Positions 53,701-62,300 of a stretch of 64,000 bases of DNA are shown one piece after another. The number at the start of each line of letters is the position of its first letter. The first letter of the stretch is position 1. A program made the translations under genes and the position numbers. The notes under the pieces are model-generated. The model saw nothing but the letters and a program-made list of their open reading frames with translations. It did not search any database and was not told where the DNA came from. The stretch is from an uncultured Clostridia bacterium (lineage in GTDB: Bacteria > Bacillota > Clostridia > TANB77 > CAG-508), in NCBI GenBank assembly GCA_947627295.1, contig CANQVJ010000007.1, forward strand, positions 1 through 64,000, in the 5' to 3' direction.

Positions 53701-56700
53701 TCTATACCTGGTTCACCTGTACCTTTTGATGTTGTTGGTGGTGCTTTTACTTCTTTTATGTAATATGTTCCTGGTAATACATCTAATCCGTATACCATAC
53801 CTTTTTTAGCGTATGTTAGTGGGAAACCTGGTTCATCAACTTTTGTAAGTTTTCCATTAATATATGTTTCTGGTAAGTAACTACACCAGTTTGCTCCTGT
53901 ATCATCCCATGGATTTCCTTTGAACGTGTCTGTAGTATAGTTTGAAACTTTTTGTGTTGTATATGTTGTTGTTCCGTCTTCATTAAATATTACAAATACA
54001 TTCATATATCTTTCATTAATTTCAGCTGCAGTTCCTTTGTTTTTAAAGTAATCCGCATTTACATCTGGGTGATATATAATTGCATATGATGCTCCTGCTA
54101 ATAATACATTTTCACGTTCAGCATTTGATTTATTATCTGCTTCAGATGTTTCTTCAGCTATATCTACTTTTTCTTGATATTTGTAGATTTCTAGTGATAG
54201 GTCTGTTGGTTCACCTAAATCATTTATGAAGTGTAATTCATGATTTGGTAAATCGTTTACACCGTCTGCTCCTAAAACTCTACCTTCTTCATTTATTATA
54301 AACATTTGGTCTGCTGACCTACGATAACCATTTGGTGCTATATCTTCTATTACTTTATATGTTCCTGACCTTAATCCTTTTAGTTTTATTGATTTATCTT
54401 GTCTATTTGGATCTCCTTGGTTACCTGTTATAAATCCTGCATCATTTTTATCATATGTAAGTCCTGTAGCTTCAAATTCACTATTTTCTAAGGTTAATCC
54501 GCTTGCTTTTACATATAATGGATGTTTTTCATTTTCTTCTTCATCATCAGATACCCATTGTAGTACAAACCTTGCTCCTTCTAACTCTTTTGATGTATCT
54601 GCTGTTCCGTCACTCTTTGCTGCATATGTTCTAATTGTGATATCTCTCGTGATTGGTTCACTATGGTAATCATAATGTGCTCCCTTGTTATCAGGTGTGC
54701 CATTATCGAATATATTAAATTGCATTACTGTTGGTCTTTCTTTCATACCATTTCTTGCAAGCATGTAACCTGCTGGTGCTTTTATTTCTTCTATTTCATA
54801 TCTACCTGATTTTAGGCCTTGTAAGATTATTGGATAATCTTGCTTACTTGTGAATTTAACTTCAGGTATATAATCATTTCCGTCCGCTGTTTTTGCTTCA
54901 GTTTCTTTTATATATTCTGATGCTGTGAATATTTGTAGTGTTTCATTATAGTTAGCTCCTGTTGGAACTTTTACAAGTTCTTGTGTTGTTGTATCTCTTA
55001 TTACATATGTTGCAGACAATATTCCTTTTGTAAAGTCTCTATTACCTGATCTATCTAATGCATAGTTGTTTATTACTATTGATTTTGATATATCTACTAG
55101 TTTGTTATGATAATCTAGGTTTTTACCACTATCTCTTGGGATATTAAATGACATTACTGCATCATTATTATCTCCGTTTTTTGCGAAGTCATATCCTACA
55201 GGTGGTGTAATTTGCATTACTACATAGTCACCTGCTGCTAGGTTATTAAGTATTAAAGGAAGGCCTTCATCTACTCTGAATTTTAGTATTTCGTCATATC
55301 TATTTTGACTAAAGTTTCCTGATGTTTCTGGTTGATAATAATCTATTGTATATGTTCCTGTATCTTTATCATAACCTTTTTCTTTTGTGATTTCTTCTCC
55401 ATATGTTTGTGCAAGTAATACTGACCTTGGTATTTGAACAAATTGACGTGTTGTTTTATTGAATATTACATATGTTCCACCACCTAGGTTGCCACCTTCT
55501 ACTTCGCCTTTGTCTGATAATTTGTAATTGTTAATTATTATATTTCCTGATTGTGCTGCTTCTCCTGCTCTACTTGTGACATTTGAGCTTATTCTTGTAG
55601 CACTATTTACACCTTCAATTGATGCTATTTCTACAGTTTCTTCTGTAGCTTCAGAATTTATGCTTGCTACTTGTGTGCTTGCACTTGCCTTTTCAACTGG
55701 AACTTGTTTTGTAGCTTCACCTGATATTTCATATCCTGATGGTGGACTAACTTCTGTTACTTCATAAGTTCCTGGTATCATATTCTTGATTGATATTCTA
55801 CCGTCTGAACCTGTTGTTAGAGTTGCTTCTGCTTTTTGGTAATTTTCAAACCAGTTTATTTCTCCTTGTGCATTTACATAGCAACCGTTACAGTTTTCTG
55901 CGTTTTCATCATCAACTGGATGTACTTTAATGTTTGGATCTGCTGCATTTATTAATTTAACTGTAAATTGTGCTCCTGAAAGTTTTTTACTTTGGTCATC
56001 TGTATCTACTTTTTCTATTATTAATTTTCCGCCGTCTTGCTTATCTTTTATTGTTGCTTTGTTTTTGCTTTCAGCTTCTTCTGATTTCATGGCTGATTGT
56101 AAATCTACAACTTCAACCTCTTGGATGTAGCTTTCCGCAGACAGTCTATAGCCTGGAGGTGCCTTTAACTCTATTACCTTGTATTTTCCTGGTTTGATTC
56201 CTTTTACTCTTAATCTACCAGTTTTTACTTCTACTCCATATTTTGCAACTACGCTATCTTCTACATTTCCTGAATCTAATCCTTCTGCACTATCTATATA
56301 TGCATCAGATTTAGTTGAATCTAACTCAACTGTTCTTTCACTTTCTTCTTTTAATGCTAATGGATTAATACATTTTCCTTCAAGTGATTTATCTTCTTCA
56401 TTTGCTGCAGTTACAAGTTGTATTGCGAATTTAGCACCTTTAAGGAAGTTGTCTTTTTCGTCTGTTTTTTCTATTACTAATCCTTCGTCATTGTAGAAAG
56501 TTACTGTTGGGTGGTGATATTCTCTTTTTCTTGTGAATATTTCTACACCGTCTTCAACAACTTTTTCAATGCTGTTATCTCCGCCTTCTTCTGTTATTGT
56601 GTATGTTCTTGATTCGTCACTTTGACCATTTTTTGTTTCTGTGAAGGCATCTACTCTTCTTAATCCACTGTCATTTACTTCTCTAATTATGTATGTTCCT

Positions 56701-59378
56701 GGAATTAAGTTTCTTAAGAATATTTCACCGTCTGCATTTGTTTCAAATACACAGTTTTTCTCTACTGCGTCTTCATGGCTTGTTACATCATCTCTATAGA
56801 TGTCTTCTTTATAGTATGTTTTTAATTTTGCACCTTCTTTTGATTTGTAATCTCCTATCCATGCATTTTCTGCATTAGGGTCTAAGAATTTACCTTGATA
56901 GTAACCACTTACTATCTCTTCGTCGTCACGAATAATGTTTTCTCTATCTCTATCTGCTGGTGCAAATTGTATTGTGAATTTTTGTCCTTCTAATGCTTGA
57001 CCTGCATTTATTTCGTCATATTTTGGATCTTTTGGATTTTGTACATATTCACTGGCACGATCTTCTTGATATTTATATTTTCTAATGTGTAAACCTGCTG
57101 CTGTTTCGTCACGCCAGATATTTTCTGCTATTGGTGCATCTTGATATACTGGTATTCCATTGATTCCTGATTCGTCTATTACGAAATCATTATATGTTTC
57201 ATCGTCTTTTACTGTATTTCCGTCTATATCATTTCTTGCTATTTCTGTTTTTGTTGGTCCAACTACAATATTACCATTTGCATCTTGTTGATATCCAATA
57301 CCGTCTGGCTCATTAAATAATTTAGCTTCTTCACCTGAACCTGTTGTTGTTTCTGGTGGGTCTACTTCTTTTACAAAGTAAGCTCCTGGTACTAATCCTT
57401 TTAATTTTATAACACCATGTGTTCCTGAATCAATTAATGGATATTCTGCATCTTTTGCTGTTATTGTTCTACCTTGTTGACCATTTATAACTTCAGTTAC
57501 TGGTGGTATGAAGCTGTGCCTTGGTGCCTCGTCATTCATGTTCCATGCCATTATTCCTTGTGTATCATAATTAGATAAGCTGTACCAATTTGAATCATAG
57601 TTTGCTATGAAGTCTCCTGCTTCATTTTCAGTAGCTGTTAGAACTTTACGATCGTATTTGCTCATTGCTTCTTCTTGTGAAATACCTAATTGTTCAAATA
57701 CTTCATGGTCTCTTTCCCAATCAACTTTCATATATACTATGAATTTTGCTCCTGGAAGTAGTACGTTCATTGTTGAACCTAAATGGTATTTTGTATTTTC
57801 TTCGTCATGTTCATCTGCTACTTGAATACCTTCTTGGTATTTATATATGTCTAATTCGTATTCAGTATTTACTGTATCTGATTTTGTATTTACACAAGGC
57901 CATTCATATACTGGTGTTGCTACTAAATCTACATCCACTACTTGATGTTCTGCATCTAATATATATTCATCTGATTGTGTTTTTGTTTCTCTTACTCTGT
58001 ATATATAGTTTTCTTTTGGTAAGTTAGTTATTTCAAATCCTATATCTTCTATTGTTGTAAATATTCCAGCATTTGGATTGTCTACAAATGGTATTTCTTG
58101 ATTTAATTTATATTTACCTGGCTGTCCTTCAATTCCAACACCAGATGCATTTACATACATTTGAGGATTTTGTGAACTTCCGTCTCTATTTAAAACTTCT
58201 ATTGTGAATTGTGCTCCACCTACTTTTTTCTCTCTATTCTCAACAAATTCTCCTGCTTCATTCTTTTCTCTAGTATATTTGAAAACTCTTATTGTTCCTG
58301 ATTCATTTACTGGAATTGTCATTTGTGCTTCAAAGTTTACAGGTGCTGGTGAACCTCTTGTAAAGCTTCCTGGTTCTATTCCTATTAAATCTTGTCCACC
58401 GCTTGATTTATAAAATGTTACTCTTACTGGTGTTTCTGTGCTTACATATCCTTGTGCACCAGCTGCGTTTTCAACTGTAGCTACTATCTTAGATGTTCCT
58501 TTTTCAGCTAATTCATCTGGGTTTATTAATATATAGAATTGTGCTCCTGTATGTATTTTAGAAGTATCTCCCATGCTTACTTCTGTAAAGTCTGTATCAG
58601 TATCTCTTGTACCATAGTAACAACCAACTGGTGTTACTCCGTCTGCTGCTATTACAGTTATACCTGTTATTGCACCACTTAATTGGTCTACATGTATTGG
58701 TCCTAATGCTGATAAGCCTTGATGTTCTCCTGTAGTTCCTCCACCTACTCTAGCATTTGGAGTTACTGAGAAATTTGTTGTATTAAATGCACCACTTGTA
58801 CCCATTTGACCTGATGCAGTATTTATAAATGTTTGTATTTCATCTGCATATAAGCTTGCATTTATACCGCCACCACCGGCGTATAATAAGTTGGCATTTC
58901 CTTGACCCCATTTAAGTGCACTTATTACTGCTGTATCGTTCCATACCATATGTTGTGCATCACTTTTCCTTACTGTTTCTGACTCATTGTAAATATGGTT
59001 TGATACTGTATCTACACCTTGGTCTGCTATCCATTTTAATATTGGCATACCTCTAGTTACTAATCCTGGATAACTATTTATATCACTAAATTTATCTGCT
59101 TCAAATCCTATTTGTGTTACTCCGTCTGATGAAACTGCATGGTCATGATATATTAACATTGTTCCATAGTTTGTTAGCCATTGTGGATTTCTAAAATTCT
59201 TAGATACGCAATACCAACCATATGTTGGTGGGGCACCACTTGGCCAGAATTGTCCACTTGGGTGAACTGCCATTGATATTTGCTCTCCAACAGCTCTCTT
59301 TGTTCCCCAAATTGCAAATATACTTATTAATAATATGATTAAACTAAATAGTATTTTCTTTATATTCTTTTTCACCAT
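47745..59378 (-). CDS. Giant SpaA/Cna-B-type surface adhesin, 3877 aa
   Basis: A signal/membrane helix (about residues 8-26) begins the protein. Next is a candidate thioester domain: Cys57 in YGWYCVSKN and Gln142 in DAQHMVWND, spaced like TED/TQXA domains. Then come many SpaA/Cna-B modules (GAKFTIQL...DGEIFLRNLIPGTYIIREV; PPGYRLSAESY) expected to carry intramolecular isopeptide bonds. A Pro/Gly/Ser/Glu-rich linker lies near 2250-2320, a His/Cys-rich insert near 2335-2410, and SdrD-type B modules (VVYTDENGNYSLSGFYPGNY) in the C-terminal third. The C-terminus has PPTGKSASD but no LPXTG, membrane helix or positive tail, so anchoring is unclear. Co-transcribed with the gene at 59397 (18-bp gap). 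Confidence 0.85.
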   Translation of the reverse strand: MVKKNIKKILFSLIILLISIFAIWGTKRAVGEQISMAVHPSGQFWPSGAPPTYGWYCVSKNFRNPQWLTNYGTMLIYHDHAVSSDGVTQIGFEADKFSDINSYPGLVTRGMPILKWIADQGVDTVSNHIYNESETVRKSDAQHMVWNDTAVISALKWGQGNANLLYAGGGGINASLYADEIQTFINTASGQMGTSGAFNTTNFSVTPNARVGGGTTGEHQGLSALGPIHVDQLSGAITGITVIAADGVTPVGCYYGTRDTDTDFTEVSMGDTSKIHTGAQFYILINPDELAEKGTSKIVATVENAAGAQGYVSTETPVRVTFYKSSGGQDLIGIEPGSFTRGSPAPVNFEAQMTIPVNESGTIRVFKYTREKNEAGEFVENREKKVGGAQFTIEVLNRDGSSQNPQMYVNASGVGIEGQPGKYKLNQEIPFVDNPNAGIFTTIEDIGFEITNLPKENYIYRVRETKTQSDEYILDAEHQVVDVDLVATPVYEWPCVNTKSDTVNTEYELDIYKYQEGIQVADEHDEENTKYHLGSTMNVLLPGAKFIVYMKVDWERDHEVFEQLGISQEEAMSKYDRKVLTATENEAGDFIANYDSNWYSLSNYDTQGIMAWNMNDEAPRHSFIPPVTEVINGQQGRTITAKDAEYPLIDSGTHGVIKLKGLVPGAYFVKEVDPPETTTGSGEEAKLFNEPDGIGYQQDANGNIVVGPTKTEIARNDIDGNTVKDDETYNDFVIDESGINGIPVYQDAPIAENIWRDETAAGLHIRKYKYQEDRASEYVQNPKDPKYDEINAGQALEGQKFTIQFAPADRDRENIIRDDEEIVSGYYQGKFLDPNAENAWIGDYKSKEGAKLKTYYKEDIYRDDVTSHEDAVEKNCVFETNADGEIFLRNLIPGTYIIREVNDSGLRRVDAFTETKNGQSDESRTYTITEEGGDNSIEKVVEDGVEIFTRKREYHHPTVTFYNDEGLVIEKTDEKDNFLKGAKFAIQLVTAANEEDKSLEGKCINPLALKEESERTVELDSTKSDAYIDSAEGLDSGNVEDSVVAKYGVEVKTGRLRVKGIKPGKYKVIELKAPPGYRLSAESYIQEVEVVDLQSAMKSEEAESKNKATIKDKQDGGKLIIEKVDTDDQSKKLSGAQFTVKLINAADPNIKVHPVDDENAENCNGCYVNAQGEINWFENYQKAEATLTTGSDGRISIKNMIPGTYEVTEVSPPSGYEISGEATKQVPVEKASASTQVASINSEATEETVEIASIEGVNSATRISSNVTSRAGEAAQSGNIIINNYKLSDKGEVEGGNLGGGTYVIFNKTTRQFVQIPRSVLLAQTYGEEITKEKGYDKDTGTYTIDYYQPETSGNFSQNRYDEILKFRVDEGLPLILNNLAAGDYVVMQITPPVGYDFAKNGDNNDAVMSFNIPRDSGKNLDYHNKLVDISKSIVINNYALDRSGNRDFTKGILSATYVIRDTTTQELVKVPTGANYNETLQIFTASEYIKETEAKTADGNDYIPEVKFTSKQDYPIILQGLKSGRYEIEEIKAPAGYMLARNGMKERPTVMQFNIFDNGTPDNKGAHYDYHSEPITRDITIRTYAAKSDGTADTSKELEGARFVLQWVSDDEEENEKHPLYVKASGLTLENSEFEATGLTYDKNDAGFITGNQGDPNRQDKSIKLKGLRSGTYKVIEDIAPNGYRRSADQMFIINEEGRVLGADGVNDLPNHELHFINDLGEPTDLSLEIYKYQEKVDIAEETSEADNKSNAERENVLLAGASYAIIYHPDVNADYFKNKGTAAEINERYMNVFVIFNEDGTTTYTTQKVSNYTTDTFKGNPWDDTGANWCSYLPETYINGKLTKVDEPGFPLTYAKKGMVYGLDVLPGTYYIKEVKAPPTTSKGTGEPGIDKQKTLTAEEADKQINSKKDAETRSDWVIDESPAQIVNVNSATNEGLSQVTFRDETATGLHIKTKNKDDKSVKGKQFTIQLIKTSDRQDEKRISQAYEGCFMNPNALEGYNTREGARINTGRKNEVYIEPKYDGYKPGREIDSHEKAVEAGYVFTTSDADGEIYIRNVVPGTYKIREVTPDDLQKVRVETKKKNGGEDEIIEYGEYYYTEGTADPAYLIGSVEKVKQQGVEVFTRKKEYSHPVVTFYSEGGDLADNPDGPPEGYDPTNPDTPEEKPSGDPSEVSSGDPSEVSSGDPEEQPSGGPVKPSDAPEEEGGGRPAPNPEDQPGDEPGEEPGDDKPFVEPEIEWNNNVDVTFEDKKEPEESPSPPSQPDIPTPESPGTPTDITPVPGTGGYLRKVILKAEGVGLEKFRFKFDEKRIDEENYPEVINNTEFYQHDGATTHCHFYECEHQDSWVSNEFEPGGGHCVVHGYHEASHIPPYEERRKAFNDSCKAANSAHEAREAMLTEHEHLYLTDENGYIYFVGNIIPEGDDGKGRFTADEDGVVENPYFDVEGPTIVIDDTSSQYLHKNERIRMDLEGFVFLDVPEESKRGDSPNDGDHIYGSGDEKVSPVEVRFISDDGIEYAKPVMTGPDGKYRLRINLKDEGGNRKSQRAIEDVVRSGYIEFTYNGMKYQSVFSPTLEDTSNGSHALEKLDDRQSFNDRFKTIVSDNGQVEQNNIEAGDTSIKFEPNGTDPATGYVYKRKVRYEGKVSGAINASGEAADPCGNGEYTTTNLPGRTPEPGASQEQDNSKDDGYADPGQCGIITSKQLTDNNNKYQIKADTQTAGEQRLSQYNVDQDTIKDINLGLFTRTQPDISITNDIEQIQVMQNGYIRYYQYEEKTNDQATVDQYLGNEEYDERFKTNKKSEIKARFQDNYTFIYRREVYPSEVQLIPEINPDKPIEIHVIYKTIISNQAGEKFEMRPTELVSFYDNRYAEIKDVTQEMFKYYGKEAEYNAGGQFHVDSWNDSSQFATGNQPIGAKQNTEERKNEDASEVSSQDQNTELIEKGGLSAKYAYINDEQRYIPGGQSRTIYTDYKLEREPMTKLFTNDGREYGVPLLLYNYIEVNAYTTHRHQESERPGLNENYGSIDLDSVAGNHKPDDFNTYEDDNDDAPVFDLSLTDSGNRVLEGNVFEDIAKEEDSGAISGAEAQQWIGNGLRDGEDKSVKHVRVELVELEHSGDKFTERLSDVKDQSPNGEYQEADNLTAYLRDTNQWSYDSDFQNPEENNDYDNGFSVDKDVRRAVVYTDENGNYSLSGFYPGNYIVKYTWGKDSVIVGKEITEGTGEAKTYPQQYKATTFNDQARYDKETGEVRWWLDHSDYENKSSATDEMAERVYTDEQTEVVGNGDDTDRNLDASDNAQRAVTYPSLERTADGEKDDNLALHMTSRTARFEIPLEDEEDNIHQTPDKVPTTNDITGGADTDELNAYTDGDLNNGKEVVIKDLDFGIVERPTQDMTIDKKIERMRVVLQNGNVLIDTTTDGDDDHKNQEIKGSFVNSIYIAPEANVKNERDNSASEEYGRKVNTLGTIGTLKSEIDKEIMYNSTLEIKYNYKIKNEGYVDFITASNTNKESNDLDIHYQDAKNNTYYTFTDSAPDPSVIKPKELPGGVDSRLAHTTNQVEARPTMILDFLDKKLDFRKTPDETPTLAPKENDSWERISPNIDGTISEGSNKSQRERILDHMLDNEDFSGNELYEAKVEAGEYQNNVLGGAGQDNSNPDKTLANNELRLQAINQKYLTVLRDATAQNINDLLAESGQINATNSNKQYELDFEDNNVFTWLKAGEEQEIKFTAQKVLSEDDNDQEFFNAVELLQLQKTAGEIPEYNMEGNLIPTQTPTISSLLDPSNPTDSDKNTFDLTTRIDFIDPEPANGGPTDDSGNPNQDRIEIEADASTAAVTTITPPTGKSASDVKLLKEMVESKDMQIPLDYVRRKMMLKYYIETHK

Positions 59379-59396
59379 TTCTCTACCTCCTTTCCT

Positions 59397-62300
59397 TTAA
59401 AGTCCTTTGAGTATTTCTTTTTCCAGTTCGTCTAGCTTTGTGTCTTCTCTTGTTACAAAGAATACTCCTACTATAAACATTGCAATTATTATTCCTATTA
59501 ATGAAGCATATATTACTGTTCCACCTGTTTTAATACTTATTATTAAATCTGCTGAGCTCATGTCGTTTTCACCTTGGATGTTATTTCCTGGAGTTGAGTT
59601 AATATCTGTTATGTTTTCTTCATTTAATGCTTCACCTATTTCTGCTGTGTTTGTAACTGTTCCTGTGTTATCTTCTGTCATTGTTTTTGTTAGTGTTAAT
59701 TTTACTGTTTTGCTCTTTCCTGGTTCTATTATTTCATTTGATAAACTATTTGTTTTTAATACTGAACCTTCTTGGTACCAATCTTTGTTCATTTCTGAAC
59801 TAAATTTCATATCTGATGATAAGTGGTCATCTATTGTTTTTACATAACCTGGTACTTCTCCTACATTTGAAGCTATTATTGTATATTCTACTGCAACTGT
59901 TGCTCCATTTATTTTTTTACCGTCTAGTTCTACTTTTGCTAGTTTTTCTTGATTGTATGGTATTTCTTCTGTACCATCTTCAGTATGAACTATTACTTTT
60001 GAAATGTATTTATCTAGTTTTAAATCAAATTTTCCGGTTTCTACTAGGCCACTGTTTACATTTGTTTTGTTTGCTCCACCTACTATTATTGTATCTGTAA
60101 TTCCATATGATTTTTCTTTGTTATCTATGTTTAATTCTTTTGCTACTGCTTTTGATGAACTTAATTCTGATACACCTTCTTTTTTGTATTCTGTTGGTTT
60201 GTATTGTGCTGTATCATAATCAAATGCTACTACATAACTTCCCTGTGGAACATTTTCAATTGAGTAAAATCCTTTGTCGTCTGTATATGCTACTACTTCA
60301 TTTCCTTGTTCGTCTTTTAGGAATTCATTTGTTTTTGTATCAATTAATTTTACTGGTACATTTGGTATTGTATTTTCATAAGTATCTTTTGAACCATTTT
60401 TATCTTTATCTATCCAAGCATATCCTGATACTTGTTTTGTTTCTGCCTGATTTTGTGTGCTTTGATCTTCTCCTTTGTTTTGTACTCCTGTTGTTATTGC
60501 TTCTGTTTCTCCTGTTTTTTCTCCGTCTGTATATACTGCTGCTTGGTTTTGATATTCTTCTATTCCATTTTTAGCTGGATCATACATTGCTTTTGCTTTT
60601 ATTGTTAGCATTTTTTGCTCATATCCTTCAAGAGATGTTAAATATGTTATTTTGTGTGATTTTACTTCTACTGGTTCTTGGTTTCCATTTTGGTCTGTTA
60701 CATATACTTCTTGAATTACTAATCTATCTGCTAAATTATCTTCTACACTTACATATTGTCTTAGATAATCATCTTCATTTGATATTAATATGTTGTATTC
60801 TACTTCTTCACCAGATGTTATGATGCTGTTTCTTGCTGTTGATTCCATTCTAATTGATACGCCTTTTTCTGGTTTGATTTTGTTTTCATATATATTTGCT
60901 TGATATGTTTCTCCGTTTGCTGTAACTGTTGCAGATACTGGAGCTACTGTATTTTCTCCTGTTTCATTTGCTGTAAATCTTGCTACTAATTCTTTTGTTT
61001 CACCTGGCTCTAATTTTTCTATTCTTATTTTGTTGTTATTTATATTTTCGTCTGCTGATGTTTCTGTTAGACCTTGTTCTTCAAATTTTAATTGGTCTGT
61101 ATATTGCCATTGTGCTTCTACATTTTCTACTGGTTCACTTGACTCATTTGTTATTTTTAATACTGTTTGTAATTTTTCTCCTTCTGTTGTAACTACTTCT
61201 CCTTCTGTTTTTGTATATACTTGTACATCTAATGATGTTCTTGTTTCTTGTACTCTTATTTTTATTGTGTTTGAATTAGTACTTGTATTTGCATAGTTTG
61301 TTGTTAATCCAACTTCAAATTCTGAACCTTCTTTAGCATCTGCATTTACTTTTAACATAAAGTCTATGTCTTTTGTTTCACCTGCTTTTAGTTCTTCTAT
61401 TGTTCCTTCTTTTGTAGTTCCTGTTGGTTCATATTCTCCTGTTTCACTACTTACTTCTACAAATGTTGTTCCTTCTGGTGCATTTGCTGTTACCTTTACG
61501 TTTTGTGCATCTTGCTTACCTGAGTTTGTAACTCTTGCTGTGAAGTTTATTATTTCTCCTCTTTTTACTTGTGCTTGTTCTTCTATTTCATCTCCACCTA
61601 TTGTTCCTTTTAATTCTGTTTTTACTTGTGGTCCTTCTCCTGTTTGAAGTGAAATTATTGATGCTGGTATTTCATTTGTATTATTTGTTTCTGGTTCTAC
61701 ATATGTTACTTTATATCCTTCATACATTTCTCTGTTATATGAAAGGTCGTCTCCTAATTTTATATCATAGCTTAGTTTATATCCTTCTGCCATTTGCATA
61801 GTTGGTATTTGTACTAAATATTTTACTGTTGTGTTTGGATTTTCAATTTCAGTTGTCCAACCATTTTGTGCATCTTCTAAATTGTCATTTGCATTTAAGT
61901 TTGTTGTGTAATATATTTGAGCTTTGCTTAAATCTCCTTCAACTGTTAGTGGTGAAAGTAGAGTTCCTTCCATGTTGCTTGTGAATTCTCTTTCAGATGT
62001 TATTGATGTTTCTCCGTCTGTCCCAAATGTTCCCATTACTTTAACATCTCTTATTTCTCCACCGTTATTGTTTATTATTTCATGTTCTACTCTTACAGAA
62101 GCTCCTGATATTGTTCTATCTACATTTTGTACTATTCCTTCTTCATTTCCTAATGTTTCAACTCCAAGTTGTGGGATAGAGTTTGCTGTGATTATTGATT
62201 TTGGTGATGTTATTTTTACTGGTAATTCTTCAACTCCGCCGTTTTTTAATTGTGTTCCCTTTTCATTTGTGTATGTCATTTTGATTTTGTCTTCTTTTGT

